Positions 1 through 10,709 of a DNA stretch of 14,116 nt are shown here, piece by piece. This DNA is from Nocardioidaceae bacterium (lineage in GTDB: Bacteria; Actinomycetota; Actinomycetes; Propionibacteriales; Nocardioidaceae). Position 1 is the stretch's first letter, and every line of letters starts with the position of its first letter. Position numbers and translations under genes: made by a program. The notes below the pieces were generated by a model that saw only the letters and a list, made by a program, of their open reading frames with translations, was not told the DNA's origin and searched no databases. The stretch lies in NCBI GenBank assembly GCA_013696365.1, contig JACCYS010000183.1:1-14116 (forward strand), written 5' to 3'.

Positions 1-555
1 CTGACCCGCATCGCGCACGAGATCCTGGAACGTAATCGGGGCAGCGACGGTCTCTTGCTGCTCGGCATCCCGCGCCGCGGTGTCCCGCTGGCACGCCGGA
101 TCGCCGAGCGGATCGCGGCCGTCGAGGGGGTCGACATTCCTACCGGGTCGCTCGACGTCACGATGTATCGCGACGACCTGCGCTTGCGCCCCGCCCGCTC
201 TCTGGAGCACACCGAGTTGCCGCCGACCGGGGTAGACGACGCGATGGTCGTGCTGGTCGACGATGTCCTCTTCTCCGGCCGCACAGTTCGCTCGGCGCTG
301 GACGCCCTGCATGACCTCGGCCGGCCTCGGGCAGTGCGCTTGGCGGTTCTGGTTGATCGGGGACATCGAGAGTTGCCGGTGCGAGCGGACTTCGTCGGCA
401 AGAACCTGCCTACGTCGCTGGTCGAGCAGGTCCGTGTCTCGGTTGCCGAGTACGACGGCGCCGACGCGGTCTGCATCACCGACGCCGAGCCGACCGATGT
501 CGCCGGGCAACCAACCGGCGGCGACGAAGCGGCCAGGGTGGGCGGGCTGCGATGA
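1..555 (+). CDS. pyrR: PyrR, pyrimidine operon regulator / uracil phosphoribosyltransferase (5' partial)
   Basis: The frame is open from the first base, so the start codon and roughly the first ten to twenty residues lie outside the window; 184 residues are visible, against about 180-195 for the family. The visible part begins LTRIAHEILERN and continues with GIPRRGVPLARR, both typical of PyrR. The PRPP-binding loop VLVDDVLFSGRT is at visible residues 84-95, and a DRGHRELPVRADFVGKNLP block follows. In other bacteria PyrR binds UMP/UTP and the pyr mRNA leader to lower expression of the operon, and has some uracil phosphoribosyltransferase activity. In mycobacteria the RNA target lies in the leader before pyrR; here that region is not visible. 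The C-terminal tail (about 25 residues, Gly/Asp/Ala-rich) looks unstructured. The stop codon overlaps the pyrB start as ATGA. Confidence 0.95.
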   Translation: MTRIAHEILERNRGSDGLLLLGIPRRGVPLARRIAERIAAVEGVDIPTGSLDVTMYRDDLRLRPARSLEHTELPPTGVDDAMVVLVDDVLFSGRTVRSALDALHDLGRPRAVRLAVLVDRGHRELPVRADFVGKNLPTSLVEQVRVSVAEYDGADAVCITDAEPTDVAGQPTGGDEAARVGGLR

Positions 556-1502
556 TCCGACACCTGTTGAGCGCAGCTGACCTCGACCACCCCCAGGCGC
601 TGCGGGTCTTGGACACCGCGGCAGAGCTGCTCGCCCTCGCCGACCGGCCGATCAAGAAGTTGCCGACGCTCCGTGGGCGCACGGTGGTGAACCTCTTCTT
701 CGAAGACTCGACCCGCACCAGGATCTCGTTCGAGGCCGCCGCCAAGCGGCTGTCCGCAGACGTCATCACGTTCTCGGCAAAGGGGTCGAGCGTGTCCAAG
801 GGTGAGAGCCTCAAGGACACCGCACTCACCTTGCAGGCACTGGGCGCCGACGCGGTGATCGTGCGACACCAGTCGTCTGGTGCGCCGCATCGCCTCGCGA
901 CCAGCGGCTGGGTCGACGGGTCGGTGATCAACGCCGGCGACGGGACGCACGAGCACCCCACCCAGGCACTGCTGGACGCGTTCACCCTGCGCCGGCACCT
1001 CGCCGGCGGCACCGGAGACCTGGATGGCTGCCGGGTGACGATCGTGGGGGACGTGCTGCACAGCAGGGTCGCCCGCTCAAACGCGCTGCTGCTTAGCACG
1101 CTGGGCGCCGAGGTCACCTTGGTGGCCCCGCCGACGCTGCTGCCGGTCGGGGTGCAGACCTGGCCGGTGGCAACCTCCTATGACTTGGACGGCTCGCTGC
1201 CCAAGAGCGACGCCGTGATGATGTTGCGGGTGCAGCGCGAGCGGGGAGCCGCGGGTGGCTTCTTCCCCAGCCCGCGCGAGTACAGCCGTCGTTACGGCAT
1301 CGACGCGCGCCGGATGGCGTTGCTGCCCGAGCACGCCATCGTCATGCATCCGGGGCCGATGAACCGTGGGGTGGAGATCACTGCGGAGGTGGCCGATCAC
1401 CCGCGCTCGGTGATCGTCGAGCAGGTGGCCAACGGCGTCGCCGTGCGGATGGCCGTGCTCTATCTGCTACTCAGCGGCTCCGAGGGGGGGCAGGACCGAT
1501 GA
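552..1502 (+). CDS. pyrB: Aspartate carbamoyltransferase catalytic subunit
   Basis: This enzyme condenses carbamoyl phosphate with L-aspartate to N-carbamoyl-L-aspartate, the first committed step of UMP synthesis, in the cytoplasm. The 316-residue length is normal for the family. The carbamoyl-phosphate motif STRTR is at residues 53-57 (within FFEDSTRTRISFE), the mobile-loop lysine region is SVSKGESLKDT at 80-90, HEHPTQALLD is at 133-142, and the aspartate-domain motif MHPGPMNRGVEI is at 265-276. No regulatory subunit gene (pyrI) follows, as is usual outside enterobacteria, so feedback inhibition of the E. coli kind is not expected. The ATG start shares four bases with the pyrR stop. Near its 3' end the gene carries a run of seven G (1484-1490) that serves as the Shine-Dalgarno region of pyrC. 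Confidence 0.98.
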   Translation: MIRHLLSAADLDHPQALRVLDTAAELLALADRPIKKLPTLRGRTVVNLFFEDSTRTRISFEAAAKRLSADVITFSAKGSSVSKGESLKDTALTLQALGADAVIVRHQSSGAPHRLATSGWVDGSVINAGDGTHEHPTQALLDAFTLRRHLAGGTGDLDGCRVTIVGDVLHSRVARSNALLLSTLGAEVTLVAPPTLLPVGVQTWPVATSYDLDGSLPKSDAVMMLRVQRERGAAGGFFPSPREYSRRYGIDARRMALLPEHAIVMHPGPMNRGVEITAEVADHPRSVIVEQVANGVAVRMAVLYLLLSGSEGGQDR

Positions 1503-2830
1503 CCATGCCGAACGGCTCGACCCTGATACGCGGTGTGCGGCCGCTCGGCGCCAAGCCCACCGACCTGCTGTTGGCCAACGGCACCCTGGTCGCGACAGGT
1601 GCCCAGGCGGCGGAGGCGCCGGCTGACGCCAACGTGGTTGACGCCGCCGGATTGGTTGCACTGCCAGGCTTGGTCGACCTGCACACTCACCTGCGCGAGC
1701 CCGGTCGGGAAGACGCCGAGACCGTTGACAGCGGCACCCGGGCGGCGGCCCTGGGCGGCTTCACCGCCGTGCACGCGATGGCCAACACCGACCCTGTCGC
1801 CGACACAGCCGGCGTCGTGGAGCAGGTATGGCGACTCGGTCGGGAGGCCGGCTGGTGTGACGTGCAGCCGGTCGGTGCGGTGACCATCGGTATCGCCGGC
1901 CAGCGCCTGGCCGAGCTTGGCGCGATGGCCGACTCGGCCGCCCGCGTCCGGGTGTTCTCCGACGACGGGCATTGTGTGTCCGATGCGGTGCTGATGCGCC
2001 GTGCGCTCGAGTACGTCAAGGCCTTCGACGGGGTGGTGGCGCAGCACGCGCAGGAGCCCCGGCTGACCGAGGGTGCGCAGATGAACGAGGGGGAGTTGTC
2101 CGGTCGGCTCGGTCTGACCGGCTGGCCCGCGGTCGCTGAGGAGGCGATCGTCGCCCGAGATGTGTTGCTGGCGGCACATGTGGGCTCCCGACTGCACGTC
2201 TGCCACGTCTCCACGGCCGGCTCGGTCGAGATCATCCGCTGGGCGAAGTCGAAGGGCTGGGCGGTGACTGCGGAGGTCACGCCGCACCACCTGCTGCTCA
2301 CCGACGAGCTGGTGCGCACGTACGACCCGCGCTACAAGGTGAACCCGCCGCTGCGGTCGTCGTCGGACGTGGAGGCGCTGGGGGCCGGGCTCGCTGACGG
2401 CACCATCGACGCGGTGGCGACCGACCATGCCCCGCACCCGGTGGAGGACAAGGAGTGCGAATGGTCGGCGGCGGCGATGGGCATGCTGGGTCTGGAGACC
2501 GCACTGTCGGTGGTGCAGCAGACGATGGTGGACACCGGTTTGCTCGACTGGGCCGGTGTCGCCGACCGGATGTCGACTCGGCCAGCCGTGATCGGGCGGG
2601 TGCCTGGGCAGGGCCGGCCGCTTGCTGCCGGTGAGCCGGCGAACCTGGTGCTCGTCGACCCCGACGCCCAGCGCACGGTCCGCGCCGACCGACTGTCATC
2701 GCTGTCGCGCAACACCCCGTACGCCGGCCGCGAACTGCCCGGCCACGTGATCGCGACCTTCCTGCGCGGGCGCGCCACCGTGCTCGCCGGTGCGCTGGTC
2801 CAGCCGGAGCCCGCAGGGGTACTCCGGTGA
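1499..2830 (+). CDS. pyrC: Dihydroorotase (type I)
   Basis: PyrC cyclises N-carbamoyl-L-aspartate to L-dihydroorotate. The 443 residues fit the type I, amidohydrolase-fold dihydroorotases. The metal-binding motif LHTHLREPG is at 61-69 (His62, His64), the conserved Asp pair is in FSDDG at 153-157, and further metal-site histidines are His183 (AQHAQ) and His236 (VCHVST). The catalytic aspartate is Asp309 in ATDHAPH, and the substrate-loop sequence VNPPLRS is at 281-287. In type I enzymes the second metal ligand is the FSDDG aspartate rather than a carboxylated lysine; whether one or two zinc ions bind cannot be read from the sequence. The ATG at 1499 overlaps the pyrB stop (ATGA) and sits 8 bases after a strong GAGGGGGGG; a second ATG at 1505 is possible. 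The end overlaps the next gene by GTGA. Confidence 0.97.
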   Translation: MTMPNGSTLIRGVRPLGAKPTDLLLANGTLVATGAQAAEAPADANVVDAAGLVALPGLVDLHTHLREPGREDAETVDSGTRAAALGGFTAVHAMANTDPVADTAGVVEQVWRLGREAGWCDVQPVGAVTIGIAGQRLAELGAMADSAARVRVFSDDGHCVSDAVLMRRALEYVKAFDGVVAQHAQEPRLTEGAQMNEGELSGRLGLTGWPAVAEEAIVARDVLLAAHVGSRLHVCHVSTAGSVEIIRWAKSKGWAVTAEVTPHHLLLTDELVRTYDPRYKVNPPLRSSSDVEALGAGLADGTIDAVATDHAPHPVEDKECEWSAAAMGMLGLETALSVVQQTMVDTGLLDWAGVADRMSTRPAVIGRVPGQGRPLAAGEPANLVLVDPDAQRTVRADRLSSLSRNTPYAGRELPGHVIATFLRGRATVLAGALVQPEPAGVLR

Positions 2831-3342
2831 GCGCAGTTCCCGCAGAGGTCCGTGCCGGGCTGCTGGTGCTCGTGCTGGTGGTACTCATCTGGGCCGCGAT
2901 GTGGTGGGGGTGGCGTGGACGTGCCGGCAGGCAGCAGCGTCTCGCCGAGCCCCGCTGGCTCTCGGCGGCGGGGATCGGCGACACCGGGTCGCGGCTTCGG
3001 TGCACCTACCTGGGGACGACGACCGCCGGCGACTGGCTCGACCGGATCAGTGCACACGGGCTCGGGCGACGAGGCCCAGCTGAGCTGACCGCAGACAGCG
3101 GTGAGCTGCTAGTGCATCGCCCCGGCGCCAGCGGCTTCGCCATCGGGGCCGCCGAGCTGCTGAGCGTTCGGCGCGAGGCGGGCATCGCCAACCGGCTCGC
3201 ACCCCGACATCTCGGGGTGGTGGTGGTCCGCTGGCGGCTCGGCGATCACATTGTGGACACCGGCTTTCAACCCCCAGACACCGCCGGCCGTGCGCAGATC
3301 GAACAGCTCATCCAACGACTCGACCAGGGGGTTTCTCCATGA
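2827..3342 (+). CDS. Membrane-anchored PH-like domain protein of unknown function (Rv1382-like)
   Basis: The 171-residue product starts with a short periplasmic or N-terminal stretch and one hydrophobic segment at about residues 11-28 (rich in Leu, Val and Trp), followed by a positively charged GWRGRAGRQQR, which suggests a single-pass protein with the soluble part in the cytoplasm. The rest (about 60-150) has alternating hydrophobic residues, ending in VVVVRWRLGDHIVDTGFQPPD, and resembles my memory of the bacterial PH-like protein encoded at the same place in Mycobacterium tuberculosis (Rv1382, between pyrC and carA). No catalytic motif is visible. It starts at GTG 2827, overlapping the pyrC stop by four bases, with AGGGGT six bases upstream, and ends overlapping carA (ATGA). 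Conservation inside the operon suggests a link with pyrimidine synthesis, perhaps membrane placement of an enzyme, but that is a guess. Confidence 0.85.
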   Translation: MSAVPAEVRAGLLVLVLVVLIWAAMWWGWRGRAGRQQRLAEPRWLSAAGIGDTGSRLRCTYLGTTTAGDWLDRISAHGLGRRGPAELTADSGELLVHRPGASGFAIGAAELLSVRREAGIANRLAPRHLGVVVVRWRLGDHIVDTGFQPPDTAGRAQIEQLIQRLDQGVSP

Positions 3343-4489
3343 GGCAGGGTGTGCACAGCCGACGCCAACCGGCAGTGCTGGTGCTGGAGGACGGTCGAGC
3401 CTTCGCCGGCCTGGCCTATGGTGCCATCGGGGAAACCGTCGGGGAGGCAGTCTTCGCCACCGGCATGACCGGCTATCAAGAGACGCTGACGGACCCGTCC
3501 TACCGCCGCCAGGTGGTGGTGCAGACGGCGCCGCACATCGGCAACACCGGTGTCAACGACGAGGACGACGAGTCTGCGCGCATCTGGGTTGCCGGATACG
3601 TGGTGCGTGACCCGGCGCCACGACCAAGCAGCTGGCGCTCCCGGCGCAGCCTGGACAGTGAGCTCGAGCAGCACGGCGTCGTCGGCATTAGCGGGGTGGA
3701 CACGCGAGCACTGACACGACATCTACGTGAGCGCGGGGCGATGCGGGTCGGCATCTCCTCGACCCCCAGCAGCGTGCAGTCGCTGCTGGCCACCGTACGG
3801 ACGGCGCCGGCGATGAGCGGCGCCGACCTGGCCGGCGAGGTGACCACCGCCGAGCCGTACGTCGTGCCCGCCGTCGGTGGTCGCCGGGCAACGGTTGCCG
3901 CACTCGATCTAGGGATCAAGGTCATGACCCCGCAACTGCTCGCGGCGCGCGGCATCGAGGTGCATGTGCTGCCTGCCTCGGCAGGCATCGATGAGGTGGT
4001 GGCCACCGACGCCGACGGGGTGTTTTTCTCCAACGGTCCGGGCGACCCGGCCGCGACGTCCGGGCCGGTCAGGCTGCTCGACGAGGTGCTCGACCGCGGC
4101 CTGCCGTTCTTCGGCATTTGCTTCGGCAACCAACTCTTTGGCCGGGCGCTGGGGTTCCACACCTACAAGCTGCGCTACGGCCACCGCGGCATCAACCAGC
4201 CGGTCTTCGACCGGCAGACCGGCCGGGTCGAGGTCACCGCGCACAATCACGGGTTCGCCGTCGACGCCCCGGTGGACGCTCCGGTACAGACGAGCCACGG
4301 CGTGGCAGCCGTCTCGCACGTGTGCCTGAACGATGACGTGGTGGAGGGCCTGCAGCTCAGCGACCGTGGTGGTGCGCTCAAAGCATTCAGCGTGCAGTAC
4401 CACCCCGAGGCTGCCGCCGGACCGCACGACGCGAGCTACCTGTTCGACCGCTTTGCCGACCTGCTCGACCATCACCGGGAGGCCGTCTG

Positions 4490-4490
<1 letters not shown>
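3339..4490 (+). CDS. carA: Carbamoyl phosphate synthase small (glutaminase) subunit
   Basis: CarA hydrolyses glutamine and passes ammonia through a tunnel to CarB. At 383 residues it is of normal length. The N-terminal half (about 11-150) is the CarA-specific domain, with FATGMTGYQETLTDPSY at 39-55 and ISGVDTRALTRHLR at 117-130. The class I glutamine amidotransferase domain follows (about 184-380): the oxyanion-strand motif SNGPGDP is at 231-237, the nucleophile is Cys261 in GICFGNQL, and the triad is completed by His355 and Glu357 in QYHPEA. GICFGNQ in place of the more widespread GICLGHQ is, as I recall, usual in actinobacteria. The ATG at 3339 overlaps the preceding stop and has AGGGGG seven bases upstream. 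Its stop overlaps the carB ATG by one base (TGATG), as expected for partners needed in equal amounts. Confidence 0.98.
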
Positions 4491-7830
<3,340 letters not shown>

Positions 7831-7834
<4 letters not shown>

Positions 7835-8703
7835 CTGTCACGTACGACCCGCTGCAGGTCAGTGGTCGGGTGTTGTCCAACGATCGGGTTGGCGCCTACC
7901 ACCACCTGACCGTGGTGGCGCCGGGGATCGCCGAGCGCACCCGGCCGGGTACGTTCGTGGCGATGGCGGTGGGCGGCGAGCACACCGGCATGCTGCTGCG
8001 GCGCAGCTTCTCGATCTACCGCACTCGCAGCTCGGGGGTGTACGGCGGCACCGTCGAGGTGGTGTTCGCCGTCGCCGGCAAGGGCACCGAATGGTTGGCC
8101 GGGCTGCGCGGCGGCGACATTCTCGACGTGATCGGGCCGCTGGGTCGCCCCTTTACGCTGCCCCGGCAGCCGGTTCCGTGCGTGCTGGTCGGCGGGGGAT
8201 ACGGTACGGCGCCACTGTTCGGGCTCGCCGACAGGCTGCGTGAGCGCGGCTGCGCGGTCCACATGGTCCTCGGCGCGGCAACCGAGACTCGGCTGTTCGG
8301 GCTGCTGGAGGCACGCCGGACCTCGCAGTCGGTCGAGGTCAGCACCGACGACGGCTCGCTCGGCGTTCGCGGACAGGTGACGACGGTGCTGCCAGCGCTG
8401 TTGCAGCGCACCGGCGCGCCAGTCGTTTACGCCTGCGGCCCGATGGCCATGCTGCGTGCGGTGGCCGCGGTCGCCGAGGAGCGGGGCGCCCGCAGCCAGT
8501 GCGCGGTCGAGGAGGCGATGGCGTGTGGTGTGGGTGTCTGTATGACCTGCGTGCTGCCGGTACGTGGCGATGACGGCCACGTGCGGATGGTGCGCTCATG
8601 CACAGACGGGCCGGTGTTCCGCGGCGATCGGGTGCTGTGGGACGAGGTGGGCACGGTGCCGGCTGGGACAGTCGGGGCACCGGGGGCAGGGGGGCAGCGG
8701 TGA
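7831..8703 (+). CDS. pyrK: Dihydroorotate dehydrogenase electron transfer subunit (FAD, 2Fe-2S)
   Basis: PyrK carries electrons from the FMN of PyrD to NAD+ in class 1B dihydroorotate dehydrogenase. The 290 residues show the ferredoxin-reductase layout: an FAD-binding barrel with RRSFSIY at 57-63, a nucleotide-binding half with GGGYGTAPL at 121-129 and YACGPMAML at 200-208, and a C-terminal [2Fe-2S] site with four cysteines at 232, 237, 240 and 257 (spacing C-x4-C-x2-C-x16-C), very like that described for Lactococcus PyrK. The final 20 residues are Gly/Ala/Pro-rich and make it somewhat longer than the typical 250-270. The start GTG 7831 overlaps the carB stop, with GAGG seven bases upstream. 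Its direct neighbour is the matching pyrD, which supports the assignment over other flavin reductases. Confidence 0.96.
8688..8694 (+). promoter_or_regulatory. Ribosome binding site deciding the pyrD start
   Basis: AGGGGGG lies five bases before GTG 8700. It supports the start that overlaps the pyrK stop rather than the longer open frame beginning at 8598. Confidence 0.55.
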
Positions 8704-9689
8704 CGGCACAACCATCTGTTGCCGAGGCGGCGGTCGACATGACCGTCGAGGTGGCCGGGGTGCGGTACCCGACACCGGTGATGACCGCCTCGGGCTGCGC
8801 CGCCGCCGGTCGCGAGTTGACGCCGTTCCTCGACCTGGCCGCCATCGGAGCGGTCGTCACCAAGTCGGTCATGCTCGATGCGAGATCGGGCAGGGCTACC
8901 CCGCGAATGGTCGAGACGCCGTCCGGCATGCTCAACTCGATCGGCCTGCAGGGCCCAGGTATCGACACGTTCCTCGCCGACGACCTTCCCTGGCTGGTGA
9001 AGCAAGGGGCCCAGCCGGTGGTGAGTATCGCCGGTGGCTCGCTGGGGGAGTATGCCGAGCTTGCCCGCCGGGTGGGGATGGCCCCCGGTGTGGCCGCGGT
9101 CGAGGTCAACATCTCCTGCCCCAACGTCGAGAACAGGGGGCTGGTGTTCGCCTGCGACCCGTTCCAGGCAGCACGTGTGATCTCGGCGACTCGGCGCGGG
9201 ATCCCCAAGGACATCCCGGTGCTAGCCAAGCTGTCGCCGGACGTCACCGACATCGTGACCGTTGCCGAGGCGGTGATGGAGGGTGGGGCCAGTGGGTTGT
9301 CGATGGTGAACACGACGCTCGGGCTGGCGATCGACCCGGTCACGCTGCGACCGGCGCTCGGCGGGGTCACCGGTGGGCTGTCCGGTCCTGCTATCCGACC
9401 GCTTGCCCTGCGCTGCGTGTGGCAGGTATACGCAGCCATGCCCGAGGTGCCGATCATCGGCATCGGCGGTATCCGCACCGGTTTCGACGCGCTGGAGTTC
9501 CTCGCCGCCGGCGCCAGCGCGGTGCAGGTGGGAACCAGCACGTTTCATGACCCGTCCTCGCCGGCACGGGTCGCCGACGAACTGCGCAGCGAGCTCGCGC
9601 TGCGTGCCGCCGTCTCACCCCGCGAGGTGGTCGGGGTGGCGCACCGGCCTGCGGGCACCTCCGCACTGCGGGCCGAGGTGTCGATGTGA
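8700..9689 (+). CDS. pyrD: Dihydroorotate dehydrogenase, class 1B catalytic subunit
   Basis: PyrD oxidises dihydroorotate to orotate with FMN. From GTG 8700 it has 329 residues, slightly above the 305-315 usual for class 1B. Class 1 is shown by a cysteine as catalytic base (Cys140 in EVNISCPNV at 135-143) where class 2 enzymes have serine. Other FMN and substrate residues are TKSV (54-57), NSIGLQGPG (79-87), AKLSPDV (176-182), GGLSGPAI (225-232), GIGGI (254-258) and GASAVQVGT (271-279). No long N-terminal membrane helix is present, as expected for the soluble class 1. Adjacency to pyrK makes this the NAD+-linked class 1B type. The reading frame extends upstream to 8598, but that would overlap pyrK by over 100 bases and add an unrelated Gly/Arg-rich leader; GTG 8700 overlaps the pyrK stop (GTGA) and has a good ribosome binding site. 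Confidence 0.96.
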   Translation: MTAQPSVAEAAVDMTVEVAGVRYPTPVMTASGCAAAGRELTPFLDLAAIGAVVTKSVMLDARSGRATPRMVETPSGMLNSIGLQGPGIDTFLADDLPWLVKQGAQPVVSIAGGSLGEYAELARRVGMAPGVAAVEVNISCPNVENRGLVFACDPFQAARVISATRRGIPKDIPVLAKLSPDVTDIVTVAEAVMEGGASGLSMVNTTLGLAIDPVTLRPALGGVTGGLSGPAIRPLALRCVWQVYAAMPEVPIIGIGGIRTGFDALEFLAAGASAVQVGTSTFHDPSSPARVADELRSELALRAAVSPREVVGVAHRPAGTSALRAEVSM

Positions 9690-10603
9690 TGGAGCGGTTT
9701 GGCGCCCGGCTGCAGCAGGCCACCGGGCGGCGCGGGCCATTATGCGTGGGCATCGACCCGCATCCGTCGCTGCTCGGCGCCTGGGGTCTGCCCGACGACG
9801 CGGGCGGGTTGGCTGCTTTCTGCGAGACGGTGGTGGACGCGCTGGCCGAGGAGGTTGCCGTGCTCAAGCCGCAGTCGGCCTTCTTCGAGCGGCACGGCGC
9901 TGCGGGGATCGCGGTGCTCGAGCAGACCGTCCGGGCGGCCCGCTCGGCAGGCGCGATCGTGCTGCTGGACGTCAAGCGCGGGGACATCGGCTCCACCGCC
10001 CAGGCCTACGCAGACGCGTACTTGCTTGCCGCGGCGCCGCTCTCGGTGGATGCGATCACGGTCAACCCCTACCTCGGGTTCGAGTCGTTGCGACCGTTCC
10101 TGGACACCGCCCGCGAACATGGGGGCGGCGTGTTCGTGCTGGGGCTGACCTCCAATCCCTCTGAGGGCACCGGGTTGCAGCATGCCCGGGTCGCGGGCGC
10201 GGATAGCGGCACCGGCGACCCCAGCACCGGTGGCCCCAGCACCGGTGACCCCAGCATCAGCGCCGCTGCCGCAGTGCTGGCGTCGGTGCGCGCAGAGAAC
10301 GCGGTGGCAGGCGCCGCTGTCGGCTCGGTCGGAGTCGTCGTCGGCGCCACCTTGAGCGAGGTCGACCTGGCGTCGGCCGGTATCGGTGGTGCCGGTCTCG
10401 ACGTGGGCGGCCCCGTGCTCGCGCCGGGGCTCGGCGCGCAGGGCGGGACCGCGGCGGACGTCTCCAGGATCTTCGGCTCGGTGATCGAGCAGGTGCTGCC
10501 CTCGACGTCGCGCGACGTGCTCAGCGCCGGACCGGACCCGGCCGCGCTGCGCTCTGCGGCGCTGTGGCAGCGCGACGTCCTGCTCGAAGCGTTCCGGGTG
10601 TAA
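9689..10603 (+). CDS. pyrF: Orotidine 5'-phosphate decarboxylase (long form, type 2)
   Basis: PyrF decarboxylates OMP to UMP, the last step of the pathway. From ATG 9689 it has 304 residues, slightly long for the type 2 family (about 270-290). GPLCVGIDPHP is at 16-26, LKPQSAFFE at 59-67 and the catalytic-site signature LLDVKRGDIGSTAQAY at 92-107 (Lys96); TVNPYLGFESL (124-134), VLGLTSNPSEG (150-160) and LAPGLGAQGG (244-253, phosphate-binding region) follow. An unusual insert at about 173-189 carries a Ser-Thr-Gly-Gly/Asp-Pro repeat and explains part of the extra length. GTG 9686, directly before this ATG, would overlap the pyrD stop by four bases like most junctions here and is an equally good start. 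It is the last gene of the unbroken pyrimidine series; 106 bases follow before the next gene. Confidence 0.97.
   Translation: MERFGARLQQATGRRGPLCVGIDPHPSLLGAWGLPDDAGGLAAFCETVVDALAEEVAVLKPQSAFFERHGAAGIAVLEQTVRAARSAGAIVLLDVKRGDIGSTAQAYADAYLLAAAPLSVDAITVNPYLGFESLRPFLDTAREHGGGVFVLGLTSNPSEGTGLQHARVAGADSGTGDPSTGGPSTGDPSISAAAAVLASVRAENAVAGAAVGSVGVVVGATLSEVDLASAGIGGAGLDVGGPVLAPGLGAQGGTAADVSRIFGSVIEQVLPSTSRDVLSAGPDPAALRSAALWQRDVLLEAFRV
10205..10255 (+). repeat. In-frame 15-base tandem repeat within pyrF
   Basis: Two near-identical 15-base units, 10223-10237 and 10238-10252 (agcaccggtgRcccc), are preceded by a diverged copy at 10205-10222 with an extra GGC codon and followed by a partial copy (agc). 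They encode Ser-Thr-Gly-Gly-Pro, Ser-Thr-Gly-Asp-Pro and similar, probably a flexible surface loop of the decarboxylase. Confidence 0.85.
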
Positions 10604-10622
10604 CCCGGGTTGGCGCCGGCGC
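10602..10622. other. Two adjacent perfect palindromes after pyrF
   Basis: AACCCGGGTT (10602-10611, starting in the pyrF stop codon) is followed at once by a G and then GCGCCGGCGC (10613-10622). Each is a perfect 10-base palindrome without a loop. No T-run follows, so this is not a classical terminator. It might be a protein binding site, or merely a product of high GC content. Confidence 0.35.
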
Positions 10623-10635
10623 GGCGGCGGTCACC

Positions 10636-10663
10636 TTGAACGGTGGGCTCGGTGTGAGAGGCT
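10636..10663 (+). promoter_or_regulatory. Possible promoter for the lipoprotein gene
   Basis: TTGAAC (10636-10641) and GAGGCT (10658-10663) are separated by 16 bases and lie about 46 bases before the start codon. The -35 is good and the -10 resembles actinobacterial TAGGCT-like elements with its first base changed. The gap after pyrF makes a separate promoter reasonable, but the match is weak. Confidence 0.3.
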
Positions 10664-10709
10664 GGCGGAGTTCTGTGGCCGACGCCCCCTTGCTCGAGGA
10701 GACATCTGG

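Noticed and set aside
8598..8699. N-terminal extension of pyrD
   Set aside because: It would overlap pyrK by over 100 bases and encodes a Gly/Arg-rich stretch absent from the family; GTG 8700 has the better binding site and the usual overlap.
10604..10709. tRNA, small RNA or intrinsic terminator in the gap after pyrF
   Set aside because: No cloverleaf or T-run is present; only short GC palindromes and a weak promoter-like pair are seen.
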